Program-made: the position numbers and the translations under genes
Shown here: positions 10,458 to 23,111 of the stretch, piece by piece
How the letters are laid out: each line of letters begins with the position of its first letter
Position numbering within the stretch: the stretch's first letter is position 1
Origin: Heterostelium album PN500
Lineage: Eukaryota; Evosea; Eumycetozoa; Acytosteliales; Acytosteliaceae
Direction: 5' to 3'
Length of the DNA: 64,000 nt
NCBI RefSeq assembly: GCF_000004825.1
Contig: NW_008805076.1
Span: 62,001-126,000, forward strand
The notes under the pieces: model-generated
Database searches by the model: none
Seen by the model: the letters and a program-made list of their open reading frames with translations, nothing else
What the model was told of the DNA's origin: nothing

Positions 10458-13400
10458 TTATGCAATTTGATAAATATTTGGACATGATATTGCTTCGATA
10501 TTGAAGATCGCAGTTTTCTCTGAATATTCATTCTCCGTTGTTGTAGGTGTCAATATTCCATTGATATTAATATTCTTACCAACAAGACTCGATAGTTGTT
10601 CGGTGTATTGTTGTTCTTTTTCAACTTTATGTTCCAATGGGAATTCAAATATTTCGGAACAATAAATATTATTTATCTGCAAAAAAATTAAATTAATAAA
10701 TTGTTCAATTAATTGTAATATTATTAATATTATAATTTTACCTTTAAATGAATAGTCCAATTATCAATTTTAATAACTAATCTTAATTCAACCATGAGTT
10801 CACTATCAACCAACTGACGACATTTCGAACAAAAGAATTTCTCTTTGTCATAACCGAGAACTTGGTCACCTTGGAACTCGGCCACTTCACACTGACACTC
10901 GAGACAACCACGGTAGAGGAATTCCGTTTTGTTGCAATCGATAATCACTCCATCGATGTTGACAATCGATTGGTAGTAGGGAAGCAATCCATTGGGTAGA
11001 TCGATTAGACTGATGAATTCCTGTGGTTGACCAAGCACATAGGTATTGACGCCACTATTCATTGGTACGCCAGTCAGCTCCAGCGTCTCTGTTTTGAAAA
11101 TCTGTGAGAACTTGTCCATTACCAACAATGGAATGGCCGGTCTAGGTTGTGAAGGTGGTTGAACATAGATATCCTGGAAAATCAGAGAAACACCCGGTTG
11201 TATCTGATTCAAATGCTCGATATGATCAAAGAGATTCTCACGTCTGACAACCACACCAACGGAATTGAGATTACCAACACTATTATTACTATCACCGTTA
11301 TCTGTATTCGGTTGATTCAATGACGTTATGAATATGGTAATGAGTTCACGATCGACATGAACATGCTCAACGACCGCTTGAACATTTAAACGATGCCAAA
11401 ACAGCGAAACGATTGAATCGTTCAATGGCAGTTCGGAAAGCGAGAGTATTGCAGAGTCTGGTTTGTAGATGGTTCCATCATCGATGTGTGGACGCAACAA
11501 AAAGTTGGAATCTTCACGAACCGATAGTATCGTACAGTTAAAGGTGTCGGATGTCGGTCGCAAACTTGGGGCAATGTAATGCTGAAGAATCGATCCAAAC
11601 TCTGAGAAACAAGGTACTCTAATGCTGTCGACATACGAGAGATTCGTGAATATACACTCAGAGTAGAGTGATTCCTGGTTAGCTATTAGATTACTCCAAC
11701 GATCGATCATATGCAGAGGTATCTGAATGATTGCAATGGCACCCTCGAGATTGGTCACCAATATCTTTACATGTCTCTCGCCAGCGCGAATATTAAACTC
11801 TGCCGATTTTTGTTGCTGATATTGTTTCTCGCCATCTTCGAAATACCTGAGAATCATTGTCATTACATTTACAGTTGTCAAATTGGAATACAATTGATCG
11901 ATACTTGTAATATCGTAGTTCAAAAGGAATTGAACGATATCGATTTGACTATAGGGTATAACATCTGTGGTGGTGTTTGGTATTGAACTTGATTGATTAT
12001 TACTTGATTCCAAATTATCAAGAGTAATTACATTCAATTTGTCTATTAAACTATCTGTAGTAGTAGTAGTAGTTGTTGTTGTCGTAGTTGATGTTGAATC
12101 ATTATCAACACATCTACCAGTTAAACAAATAATAGTTGGCTTCTCGAAAGTAGTGATATTCTGCCAGTAAACAGTTTGAACGGTTGAATTCAGTTGTAGT
12201 TTCCACTTGATTTTCATTTCCTCCGAGAAGATGACCATCAGTGTTGAATCGATTGGATGGATTGCCAGTGATTCGGTGTCGCCATCCAAGACAGTGCATT
12301 GTGTGAGATATACGTACTTCTGTTGGAGCATGGTTGGTGGTAGTGCTGTCACTCTAAGCGTTAGACTATCGTCTTGCTGGCCAACAATCGGTTGAATCTG
12401 AGGTGTATTCGGATGTGCAAAAGTAGATTGCATTCCACGCTTTGTAATCAGCTCGATGTTGTGTTGTTGCTTGGCCAGCAAGTTCATCAGTCTCGAAGTG
12501 ATTCCACCTCTTTCATACTTCTTCTTGTTTTTTGTCGAAACACTTACAAGACCACCCTGATTGCTCTGATCGAATTGCAGATCTGCAACACCTTCAAACT
12601 GTCTCCATCTTGCATGTTGTTGTTGCTGTTGTTGATTACTATGAGGTGTTTGATTATGTTGTAAATCCTTATCATTCATTGGTCCATCCACCAACTTATC
12701 TTCCTCTTCACCATCATTATTATTATTATGATCAAAAGATTCATCCAATATTGAATCTTGTTCATTATTATCATCATCATCTATTTCCTCTATATCCTAT
12801 ATTTTCATAACCAATCAATTAATAACTATTTTAAATATCAATATTATTATTATTTTACATACTTTTTTAGTTGAAACATCTAATGTATTTCTAAGGTTAT
12901 TTAAAAACTTGGTTCTTGTGTAGGTTTCTTCGAATTTTGGTGGTGGAGGTGATGGTTTCGATGTTATTGGATCTGAAATCGATTGTGTGTCAAAGTAATT
13001 GTGAGCGATTGATTGTGGAGGTGGATATTGTGGTGCTAGTTGATCTGTTGCATCAAGAGATGATGTAATATCTTCTGGTTCTTCATTGTCTTGATTCCAA
13101 TCGAACGATATCTGACTGCTACTTCTAATGATATCTTTACTCTTTTGTCTTAACTGTTGTTGCAGCTGACTAAATCCATCGAATTGATTATTATTGTTAT
13201 TATTATAATTTGCTGATTGACTTAATGCTTGTTGTTGACTATATACACTTAAACTATTACTATTACTATGTGTTAAAATATTTACAATTGGTTGTTGTTG
13301 TGGTTGTGTTCCTGTTGTTGTTGTTGTTTGTGATAAATTCGATTGTGAATGTTGTATTTGTAACTGTTGTTGACTACTACTATCATTGTTATTATAATTA

Positions 13401-15064
13401 TTATTAAGAGGTACTGTCGATTGTTTTAGAATTGAATTAAAGAATACTTTATCTTTTTTAAAGGAAGATGTTCTTTCTAATCCAAATAACTGTGATAATG
13501 ATCTTTGTGATGATAGATACTGTTGTTGTTGTTGTTGATTATTACTATTATTATTATTATTATTTCCTGTTAATAGAGGTAAACCTTGTGTTGGTGTCAA
13601 AGGTTGTGTATTCTCTGAATCATTATCATTCCCATCATCATCATCATTGTTGTTGTTGTTGTTATTTGCATCTTCATTCTGATAGTAGACAACCGGTGCA
13701 GTCTCTTTTCTCTTATTGCTAACATTTGCTTTTGAAGGTGAGTTTTTAGATGGCGATTGACTAGATCCAAACAGAGGAACTGGAATGGTCGGATCTATAT
13801 CATCATCGTCGTCACCAACCATCATACCATTATCATCACTAATACTATAACTATATACATTATTGCTTATTGTATTTTGTTGTTGCTGTTGTTTTCTATT
13901 CTTTTGTTGTTGTTGTTGTTGTGATTGATTATAATCTACAATATCATCATCACTACTACTAATACTACTATTAAATATATCATTTGTATTGAATTTGTTG
14001 CTATTGTTGCTGTAGTTGTTATTGTTTTTACTGTTACTTGTATTATAAGTGTTGTTGTTGTTAAAAAGATTCTTCTTTACAGAGTAATTACTATTGTTAT
14101 TGATACTGCTACTACTGTTGTCTATATTATTATATTGATTCGGATTGTTGTGTTGTTTAAATAGATTTAAAGGTGTCTTTCTTGGTTGTGGTGTTGTTGG
14201 TTGATTCTGTTGAAGATGTTGTTGTAGCTGTTGTTTTGAATTCGGTGTCATATGTACATTTGATAACGGTGATTGTTTAACATGTTGAATTCTTCTCTTC
14301 TCCTCATCATAGTTATCCCAAAAGTTATCACTTTCACCACTATTATTATCATTATTACCAATACTATTATAATTACTATTACTAGCACTATTATTATAAC
14401 TCTTCAATGGTGTATTATAATTCTGACCAGTTGTAGCACCTTGTGTTGTCTTTGTTGGTGATAACATACTAAACATCTTTTTCTTATCGAATACATCCGT
14501 TATTATTTTACTATTATTGTTATTGTAGTTATTATTAAAATTATCATTACTACTACTACTAATATCATCTAAATCAATGAATGAATAAGCTTGATTTTGG
14601 TGTCTTGTTGGTGTTGTTGTTGTTGTTGTATATACATGTTTATTATTATTATTATTTGTTGTTGATTTCGGTGTTGTATGTTTTGTTGAATGTTGTTTTG
14701 TAGGTGTTGTATCGGTAAAGTGAAAGTTACTATGACTACTAATTGTTTCACCACCATTGGTATCGGAATGAATATAATCTAAATAGTTTTGATGACTTTG
14801 TTGTTGTTCATGATCGTATTCACTGCTATTATTATAATTATTATCACCACCACCAAAGAAATCATTTCTAATTGTGAAATCAGATGCTTGAAAGGTAACA
14901 CCATTCCTCGATGTTATATTATTATTGGCAGTTTTATTTGACTGCTGTTGTTGTTGTTGTTGTTGTGGAGATTGAACATTATTATTATTACTATTCTTTT
15001 TTCTTCTAATCCACTCTGTTGGCATTGCTATATTGTTTAAATCACTATTATTATTACTATCCAT
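10458..15064 (-). CDS. SPIDR-like protein (candidate DNA-repair scaffold), Asn/Gln-rich N-terminus
   Basis: Three exons: 12863-15064, 10742-12796, 10458-10676, in frame, 1,491 residues. Exon 1 (734 codons) is almost wholly low-complexity Asn, Gln, Ser and Thr tracts. Exon 2 holds the globular part: a helical motif near residue 834 (TSRLMNLLAKQQHN), several beta-rich OB-fold-like stretches, and a four-cysteine zinc site near 1365-1395 (CLECQC then CSKC). Exon 3 adds a final OB-like segment. The order of helix motif, OB-like folds, Cys-x2-Cys pair and C-terminal OB segment resembles vertebrate SPIDR (KIAA0146), a scaffold for RAD51-type recombination, as I remember that sequence. This is remote recognition and needs profile comparison. 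RPA-like or other OB-fold proteins are the alternative. Confidence 0.5.
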
Positions 15065-15229
15065 TCTATCAATAAAATCAATGAATCTTTAAATTAGATT
15101 CAAAGATGAAAAATCAACTTTAGTGGAAATGAATCATTTTTATTAGAAAAACTTTTACAAAAAATCACAATGAAAAAAAGTTTGTAACTTTGTTATAATA
15201 ATATATTTTATTTTGTTATTTTAGACTAC

Positions 15230-15805
15230 GGCTAGATTATGTTCGACAAGGAATTTGAGCAAATCGGGCACTTTTCCAAATGACCGTTCTTTGCGGCATT
15301 ATCAATTGCTTTTACCGTTGAAATAAGTTCCTATCCATTGTGGTGAAAGAATTTTAATATTTCCAGATGACCATTTCCAGCAGCACCATCGATATTTACT
15401 TTATTTGATAATTTATCATATCCACTTTTGAAATGGATCCACTTTACAATTTGAAGGTGTCCGTTTGTCGAAGCATCGATCATAGCTCGTCTTGTGAATC
15501 CTTCTGTTCTATGTTCACCTATCCATTCTACAATATCAAAGAATTTGAGCATGCAATTTCCATTGCTTGGTTTGTTGATTCACTGATTTTATTCTCATCT
15601 AACCATTTAATAATCGTTAGATTTCCTCTTTCCACTGCGACATCAATAAGTCTAGCATTATCGTTATCATCGGTGAGATCTAGATCATTGTTCTCTCTCT
15701 TCAAGTACTCGAGAACATGAACATGATTTCCAAACACCGCTTGATAGTACATGCTGTTTCCTTTTCTATATTGTGATTTGTGTTTGGCCAGCCATTCGAT
15801 CATAT
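15230..15805 (-). pseudogene. Broken ankyrin-repeat gene copy
   Basis: Degenerate partial copy of the neighbouring ankyrin gene at 16103-17629, same strand. It matches the middle of that protein, from the repeat beginning MIEWLA to the repeat containing AIDNAAKN. It lacks the N-terminal 200 or so residues and the C-terminal tail. A one-base deletion near 15541 shifts the frame within GCATGCTCAAA, and a TAT-to-TAG change follows HHNG. The copy ends abruptly on both sides, consistent with a decayed tandem duplicate. Confidence 0.85.
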
Positions 15806-16102
15806 AACATCTTTTTGCAACAAAAACCTTAATAATAAAACAAAGATAAACCGATAGATAAACACTAGACCAATCTATTGATCAAAATTATCTGATACTC
15901 AACGAAGTTCATATAAAAAGACTAATAAGAATTAATTAAACTTGATTAGGTTTTTCATACTATTAACTTATCAAATTTTCATTTCTAGTTATAACTAAGT
16001 TACTTACGATTAATATATTGCAAGAAACAATGTTGTTTGTTAAAAATTTACTATTTTATCTTTAGTTTCTTTCATTTTTATTAAATTTTATTGTATTCAC
16101 AA

Positions 16103-17629
16103 TTAATAAATTAATCTAAAAAGAAATTTGATTGTTAAACAAGAAATTAATATAATGAGAATAATATAATAAAATGAAATTAATGGGTGTTGCTCGATGA
16201 GGTATCTTTCGATATCTTTGTGTCCATATTCTCTTGCCCAGACAATGGGACATGAGAAATCATAGTATTCATTCTCAGCAAGCCAAACCGTTTGATTTTG
16301 ATGTAACCATTTCACCATTGGTAAGTCACAATTATCTATTGCTATTTCGAATGTTGATACTGAACCTCGTTGAGCAAGTCGACGACTCAACCACTCAACT
16401 ACTTCAACATGGCCACGAGCAACTGCCATATTAAGTAAGTAGGTGGTTGTACTATATCTAATTATATTTTCATCGACAAGGAACTTGAGCATTTCCAAAT
16501 GATCGTTCTTTGCGGCATTATCGATTGCTTTTATAGTTGCACTCAGTTCATATCCATTGCTGTACAAGAATTTCACGACATCCAGATGTCCATTTCCAGC
16601 AGCATCATCGATATTTAGTTTATTTGAAAATTTATCAAGATACCCACCATTGAAATGAATCCACTTTACAATTTGAAGGTGTCCGTTTGTTGAAGCATCG
16701 ATCATTGATCGTTTTGTGTATCCTTCCGTTCTATTTTCAAATAGCCATTCTACAATATTAAGGTATCCTTTTGCACATGCATTATCAATGGCATCATGTG
16801 AAGCTCTTCCAATCTTGTTCTCATCTAACCATTTCAAAACTTGGAGGTTTCCTCTTTCTGCTGCGACATCAATGAGTTTTTTAGAATATGGTCCTTCTTG
16901 TGGAAGATCATTGTTCCTTCTCTTCAAGTACTCGAGAACATGAATATGATTTCCAAACACCGCATGATAGTACATGTTATTTCCTTTTCTATATTGTGGT
17001 ATGTGTTCGGCCAGCCATTCAATCATATCGACGCGACCAACTCTTGCTGCGGAATCAAAGACTTTACAAATGTTCTCTAAATAGGAACGGCTGCCCGAAA
17101 TCTCCTTTCCTGACAAATAGATCATCATATCGATATCGTTGGAGAGTGGTGATCGTGTAAAGTACAATTTGTAGTACAAAGACATTCCTTTCGACTTGAA
17201 TAGATTCTCCAGGTACTTGAATATCTCAAACTTTCCTGACAACACTGCAACTCTTAGAAAACCATCATATGTACGAAGGTATTCGCCATCCACTCGTACA
17301 TAGTCATTGATAAGGTGATCAGCAATCTTTCTTTCTTCCACCAAATATTTGACAATATCTAATGAATTTGGATGTGATGTTTTGATTGCATTCACCAAGA
17401 TTTGATAAATATCATACCATAACATAAGTACGATGTTGTTTGACTTAAACCACACTTTTAACATTTCTAAATACCCATTACCAGCCATAACTTTTGGTTG
17501 ACGTGTAACAGATCTCCATTTGTATATCTCTCTCCTATCTAATAAACATCGATGATTTCTAACTTGATCAAATATTAATCTATTTAAAACACGATTGTTA
17601 AATATACATATAAATAATGATTTATTCAT
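16103..17629 (-). CDS. Ankyrin-repeat protein with a C-terminal membrane anchor
   Basis: Single-exon gene of 508 residues. The N-terminus MNKSLFICIFNNRVLNRLIF plus the DQVRNHRC block is shared with the gene at 58781-60379 and marks a dictyostelid ankyrin subfamily. The head (about 1-100) is followed by about ten degenerate ankyrin repeats with the pattern AAxxGHLEVVKFLHxN. The last 25 residues are strongly hydrophobic (FYYIILIILISCLTIKFLF), a likely tail anchor. Partners and role are unknown. Its broken copy lies 300 bases downstream. Start chosen because the same MNKSLF start occurs in the paralogue. Confidence 0.82.
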   Translation of the reverse strand: MNKSLFICIFNNRVLNRLIFDQVRNHRCLLDRREIYKWRSVTRQPKVMAGNGYLEMLKVWFKSNNIVLMLWYDIYQILVNAIKTSHPNSLDIVKYLVEERKIADHLINDYVRVDGEYLRTYDGFLRVAVLSGKFEIFKYLENLFKSKGMSLYYKLYFTRSPLSNDIDMMIYLSGKEISGSRSYLENICKVFDSAARVGRVDMIEWLAEHIPQYRKGNNMYYHAVFGNHIHVLEYLKRRNNDLPQEGPYSKKLIDVAAERGNLQVLKWLDENKIGRASHDAIDNACAKGYLNIVEWLFENRTEGYTKRSMIDASTNGHLQIVKWIHFNGGYLDKFSNKLNIDDAAGNGHLDVVKFLYSNGYELSATIKAIDNAAKNDHLEMLKFLVDENIIRYSTTTYLLNMAVARGHVEVVEWLSRRLAQRGSVSTFEIAIDNCDLPMVKWLHQNQTVWLAENEYYDFSCPIVWAREYGHKDIERYLIEQHPLISFYYIILIILISCLTIKFLFRLIY

Positions 17630-17817
17630 TCTTTTATCTATCTTTTTTGTAACTTTTGGATCAAGTTTTTGTAAAATAAATCAGATGATGTTTTCTAAAT
17701 TATTTTATCCATAAACAGTTTGTTAAATTAAAAAACCACTTTTTTTTTGATCGAGACTTTCACAATAATTTTATTTTATTTTGTGATATCATATCAATAA
17801 ACAAGCATGTATATACC

Positions 17818-18935
17818 TCAACTGACTCCATCTGTTTGTTTGACAAAGTTTTTCACCATTTCTTCACCACTACAATTCCATCCATACACTTCAGAAAAGT
17901 AAGTACTTCTTAACATTGTCTTTAATAATGTTGTAGCTTTCGTGATGCAAGCTACAATATAAATTCAACATGTATTGTTTGTCTTGTTCAACTACCAATA
18001 TCCAATGATTGATTCCATCCTTAGTTGTATCACACAGTACAGATCGTTTCCGCGACGCAAGAGAAACAATAATAGGAATACATACATTTGATACAATATT
18101 TATCTTCACCGTTTACTTACTTTAGGATTATCTTTCAAATATTTAGCTACCATTTCTTGTACCTCTTTAATAGGATCAATGTAAACTCCGGACCCTTATT
18201 ACATTGTTATCAAGAATTAAGTAAAATATACAATTTAATCTTCACAAACTACCCCATAGCACTCCTTTCCATCTTTACTTTCAATCAAGTTTAGCTGTTT
18301 GAATTTCTCAAACTTTGCTATCAACTGAGATGTACTTTGAAGATCCAGGAAGTTGCAATGTTCTCTGTTTCTTTTGCTTGTCCGTCAATACACGATTAAA
18401 AACTTTACTGAACAAGTCTATGTAGAATTGATCTGTAATGTGCATTCTATCTTGTTCAAACAACTTTTTGTCGTCTGCACTCGATCGATTCCTTGGTACC
18501 AAGTAAATACATGTCTCGTAATGACCAAGCAACTTCTCTTTGCTTGACATGGGTTTCTTGCAGTGTTTACCAGTATATTTGGTTTTATCTTTGCCACTTC
18601 TGGATGGCTTCTCACAAGTGTGAATCCCACCCTCTTGGAAATGACAACCTGACTGGCAATGATGGTTTGTCTTTTCGTGCTTCTCCACCCTGGATTTAAA
18701 TTTATTCTAGTAAAGAGAAGGACAAAATGCATGCCTGCACTTGAAAATCGAACTGCCCTTTTTTCAAACGGATTAACATATTTTTCTTGTGCATCTATTA
18801 ATATTGTTTCTAACTCTTTGGCTTTCCTTTTCTTAGACTTATTTTTCTCTCATCCCCGCATAGATCATTCTCAGATTCACACATTTGACAAATTATTACT
18901 TTATAATGACTATTACCAATTTAAACAATAAACAA
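17818..18935 (-). pseudogene. Decayed gene with C2H2-like zinc-finger and ULP1/C48-like peptidase remnants
   Basis: No intact gene fits here, but protein-like stretches appear in order on the minus strand. First comes a Cys pair (CQMC), a Lys-rich linker, then Cys/His-rich stretches with zinc-finger spacing (FKCRHAFC ... KHEKTNH; HCKKP ... LLGHYETC). Further on is NHWILVV followed by a short loop and CSL, and finally VYGWNCSGEEMVKNF. The last pieces recall the His-Trp and the Cys motif of ULP1-type cysteine peptidases. Several breaks separate the pieces. GC content is higher than in the neighbouring spacer. It could be an old host gene or part of a mobile element; no terminal repeats were recognised, so I leave its origin open. 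Confidence 0.45.
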
Positions 18936-19174
18936 TCTATGACCAATTTTTTTTTTTTTGCAAAGTGAGTTTTTTAATTTTTAACAACTTATCATATCAA
19001 GTAAAGAGATAATAATTGGAATAAATTATGATCATTAGTTTGTTATATCTACTAATCTTATACCTTATTATTTTATTTGTATTTTAATAATAGATGTTCT
19101 ATTGTTTGGTGTAAAACAAAATTGATTAAAGAAAAGTAGTTAAAATTATTGATTGATGACAAATATTTATTTAT

Positions 19175-21474
19175 TTATAAAAGTAACTTCAATGGATTTT
19201 CGATGTAATCCTTGAAACGTTGTAACCATTCAGCACCTACAGCACCATCGATAACACGGTGATCACATGACAAAGTGACAGAGAGGATGGTAGCGGTTTC
19301 GTATGGCAATTCACCTTCCTTTGGCTTCTCGGCTGGCACCAAACGTGACTCAGTGGTTCCGATGGCCAAGATAGCGGCTTGTGGTGGGTTAATGACGGCA
19401 GAGAAACTCTTGATACCAAACATACCCAAGTTGGAAATGGTAAAAGTACCGGATTGGAAGTCCTGTGGTTGGAGCTTACCCTTCTTGGCCTTGTCGGCCA
19501 TCTCACGCACCTGGTTGGCAATGGTTGCCAATCCCTTCTTGTCAGAGTCACGTACCAACGGTGTGAACAAACCGATGTCGGTGTTGACGGCAACGTTGAT
19601 ATCGACATTGTGGAAACGACGAACGGCACTGGTCATCCAAGTGCTATTTACAGTGGGGACGTCCTTCAAAGCGGCAGAGGCAGCCTTGATAATAAAGTCA
19701 TTGACCGACAACTTGTATTTTCCGTCGGCTTGACCGTTCAACTCGGTACGCACCTTGAGAAGCTTGTCGACACGACACTCCATGGTGAGGTAGTAATGTG
19801 GGATGGTTTGCTTGGATTCAGTGAGACGCGCAGCAGTGACCTTACGAATATTCGAGTGTGGAATGTCTGTGTATTCACCGACTTGTTCGGTGGCGACGGC
19901 TGGACGTGTGGCGGTGGTAGTGGCGGCAGCAGCTGGAGCGACTTCCTCGACAGCCTTTGGTTGATAGTTCAAAACGTCAGCCTTTACAATACGTTGATTT
20001 GGTCCGGTTCCAGAGACATCGGCAATATTGACACCCTTCTCCTTGGCAACGAATCTGGCAGCTGGTGATGAGAAAATTCTTCCACCTTCGTTGTTTTGTT
20101 GTCTTGGTGCAGATGATGATGAGCTTGATGGTGTCGATGTTTGTTGTGGAGCAGCTGATTCGGCTGGTGCTGATTCAGCTGGAGCACTGGTGCTAGTACC
20201 AACAGTGTAATCATTGAATTTATCGATATCTTCTTTCTTTGCAGCTAAAATACAAACTGGCTATAAACATGTTTTGAATAATAATAAACATTGTAAATAA
20301 CTCTGTGATTTGTTGTTGTAGAAATATAGATGTCAAGTATTTCAAACTACTTACGCTGTCAATGTTAACACCAGAGGTACCGGCTGGAACTAAAATCTTG
20401 GCAACATAACCTGATTCCAAACATTCGAAATCCATAGTAGCCTTGTCAGTCTCGACTTGAGCAATGATATCACCAACTTTAACTTGATCTCCAACCTTCT
20501 TGTTCCACTTGGCAAGACCACCAGTCTCCATTGATGGTGAAAGTGCTGGCATACCAACAACGATATGTTTTGGATCTAAAATAGATAGATATTTTTATTA
20601 ATACGATCAATCTTTGATTATTTCTAATTTTTTTTTATGTTATACTTACAAGTCTTTGATGAGGCAGCTGGTTTTGGTGCGGCGGCAGCTGGCTTTGGTG
20701 CTTCCTTTGGTGCGGCAGCAGCAGCTGGAGCTGGAGCAGCAGCGGCGGCGGCTGGAGCAGCAGAAGCTGAATAGTCTTTGAACTTCTCGATATCTTCCTT
20801 CTTCTTTGCGAAAATAGCAATCAACTGTTTGAACAATTGTTGTTGTTGTTAGATCATACACATCTGACAAAGATACTTTTAATCTTTAGTTTTAAATGAA
20901 TGACTTACACTATTGATTGGAATACCTTTGGTACCTTCTGGAGCAATGATCTTTGCGAGATAACCTGATTCCAAACATTCGAAATCCATGGTTGCCTTAT
21001 CGGTTTCGATTTGAGCAATGATATCACCAACTTTAATTTGATCTCCAACCTTCTTATTCCAAGCTACAATATTACCCTCTGTCATCGATGGTGACAATGC
21101 TGGCATATCAATCTTAATATGTGGTGGATCTAAAAAAAATTATAAAGTAAATTGATTAATTAAATATAAATATGAAATTTCATCTTAAATTTTAATCAAT
21201 CATTTCATTGTGATGAATAGTATGATTGATCGATTGCATAGATATACCTACATTGAGTGGAGTAGAATCTTGATGATGGAACATGATATGAATGTACTTG
21301 TGGTGCAACCATCTTTAATGAATAGTTAAGATATGATGCATTGTTGTTGTTGTTGATGGTTGGGCAGTTGTTAACGGCAAACAATGCAGTTCTACCAACA
21401 CCAGTGGTGTAATTACGTACACCATTTACCAATGTTTGTTGCTTCTTTACTAATCTAATTGAATGTCTCAACAT
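19175..21474 (-). CDS. pdhC: Pyruvate dehydrogenase E2, dihydrolipoamide acetyltransferase (mitochondrial)
   Basis: Core of the pyruvate dehydrogenase complex: transfers acetyl groups to CoA in the mitochondrial matrix. Exons 21252-21474, 20909-21129, 20650-20824, 20355-20575, 19175-20260 give 641 residues. A basic targeting sequence ([12 protein letters not shown]) starts at 21474; an upstream in-frame ATG is ignored because it would put acidic/neutral residues before it. Two lipoyl domains each carry ETDKATMDF with the lipoylated Lys. Ala/Pro-rich linkers separate them from a peripheral-subunit-binding domain ([13 protein letters not shown]) and the catalytic domain with DHRVIDG near the C-terminus. 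Each lipoyl domain is its own exon with matching intron phases, fitting internal duplication. Confidence 0.95.
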
Positions 21475-21989
21475 TGTTTCTGTAATATATATATATATGT
21501 AATTTAACACAATAACAATCCTGACCGAACTGACCTAAAATTATTTAATTAAATAATAAATATATATATGAAAAAATAATAATAAGAATTAAATGAAATT
21601 TATAACAATTGTTGATAAATTTGCAATTAATTAATTATGTATTAGTTTTAAAAGTTAAGTTGGATGCAATGTAAACTGATAAAAGTAGAAGGTGTTTTGA
21701 AGTGGCATCATGATAGTTCAAAAAAAAAAAAATGAAAAAAAAATAATAATGATTTTTAAAAAAAATAAAAAATAAAAAGTTTTTCAAGTTCCCAAACAAA
21801 ACCTTGCAAAAAAAAAAAATAAGATGGAAATTTTTTTATTCTTTTTTGGCAAAGATGAGATTTAAATAAAAAAACAATTACAAAAAAGAATTATATTATT
21901 TGTTGAGTTGTAAAATCAAAGAATAAAAGAGAATAAATAAAATTTAAACCACTCTTTTTTTATTTATTTTTAATTTCTTTACAATCACA
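21475..21989. other. AT-rich spacer
   Basis: Upstream of the E2 gene; long A and T runs around 21720-21850. No gene or RNA seen. Confidence 0.5.
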
Positions 21990-23010
21990 ATGACACAAAC
22001 AAATAAAGACATCAACTTGTTAATCTTCCAATATTACTTCTTGGTCAAATAATAAATAGATAAAGTAATAATAAATAATATTATAGTATCATTTCAAAGA
22101 ACTAAATGTCTTCCATCGATGATAACTACTGTTATTATAGATGATCGAACAAACTTTCCAATTGAGCTCCTAAATCTCCATAGATTAATGTTATTACCAA
22201 AGTCAAGAGTAAAGGAATTCAGATACTGTCGAACACTCCAACACAGATTTCCAGATTCCATTCAAAACTATCGATCGGCCCGCAGTTTAATGAGCAGTTG
22301 ACAGCCAGCAACATTCCACATGGAATCAAAAGTATTAGATTGTCGGGTAACAGCTTCAATCAACCGATTGGTAGAGGTGTTCTTCCAAGAAGTCTTGAAA
22401 GTATTCGCTTTGGCAGTCAATATTGTCAAGGTATAGAACCAGGTGTACTACCAACCACAACTGAAACGGCTGTATATGAAAGGTCGTCATATTCAACTCC
22501 ACCCAGATTTACTCCCAGCCAACCTCGAAGTTTTACAGCTCTCCAAGCACCGTCAATCAATACACTGTTATTACCAAACACTCTTCATACAATATTAGAT
22601 ACTTCATCAAGTTTTATTCCAACTTTAATGACACTTCCTCATCTAACCACTCTGTCATTCTTAAACGATAGCTTACAATTGAACTTAACCGACCTGTCAT
22701 TTTCATCAGAGTAGCAAATTAACTTGGTAAATACCAACAACTATCAAACATTTGAATTTTAATATTAACATCAAGTCGGTAGTTTGAGGACTTTGGAAAT
22801 ATTACATGGTACTGGTATCTACAGTGTCTGAGGTCTAACGGCAACCAAGTTCCCAACAATATTATCCATTCTTTAAACTTCAATTGATTTCTTGCCATTG
22901 TTTAATTTGGCAAGAAATCAATTGAAGTTTACCATTATAAAACCTCCTTTTTATTTCACAACAACAATGCTGATTCATGAATCTGAATTTATTGATCTAC
23001 TCTCAAAGTA
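21990..23010 (+). pseudogene. Broken FNIP-repeat gene
   Basis: Degenerate relative of the FNIP genes at 27668 and 29796. It keeps a damaged N-terminus (near 21990, NKDINLLIFQ), the VTTVI/VKEFRYCRTL block (22119-22300), FNIP repeats (22298-22714, e.g. FNQPIGRGVLPRSLESIRFG) and the C-terminal FTTxxxHESEFIDLLSK near 22955-23005. Most of the first exon, including the F-box-like core, is missing. Several frame changes and stops separate the pieces. A 23-bp fold-back at 22875-22930 interrupts the 3' part. Confidence 0.85.
22875..22930. repeat. Perfect 23-bp inverted repeat with a 10-base loop
   Basis: Bases 22875-22897 are the exact reverse complement of 22908-22930; the loop is TTGTTTAATT. The right arm matches the sense sequence of intact FNIP genes at the LFGKPIEE codons, so the left arm is the inverted copy. 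This is the signature of a templated (fold-back) inversion during replication. Confidence 0.9.
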
Positions 23011-23111
23011 AATCAATTTAAAATAAATCTTCTTTCATTCATTGACAAATACCTTTTTTCATATAATATTACAATAATTATTTTTAGAATCGACGGTAGT
23101 ATTATCTTTTA

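Noticed and set aside
12207-14461. Several plus-strand open frames over the SPIDR-like gene
   Set aside because: They are complements of Asn/Gln/Thr codon repeats (poly Val/Ile/Tyr) in the real minus-strand gene.
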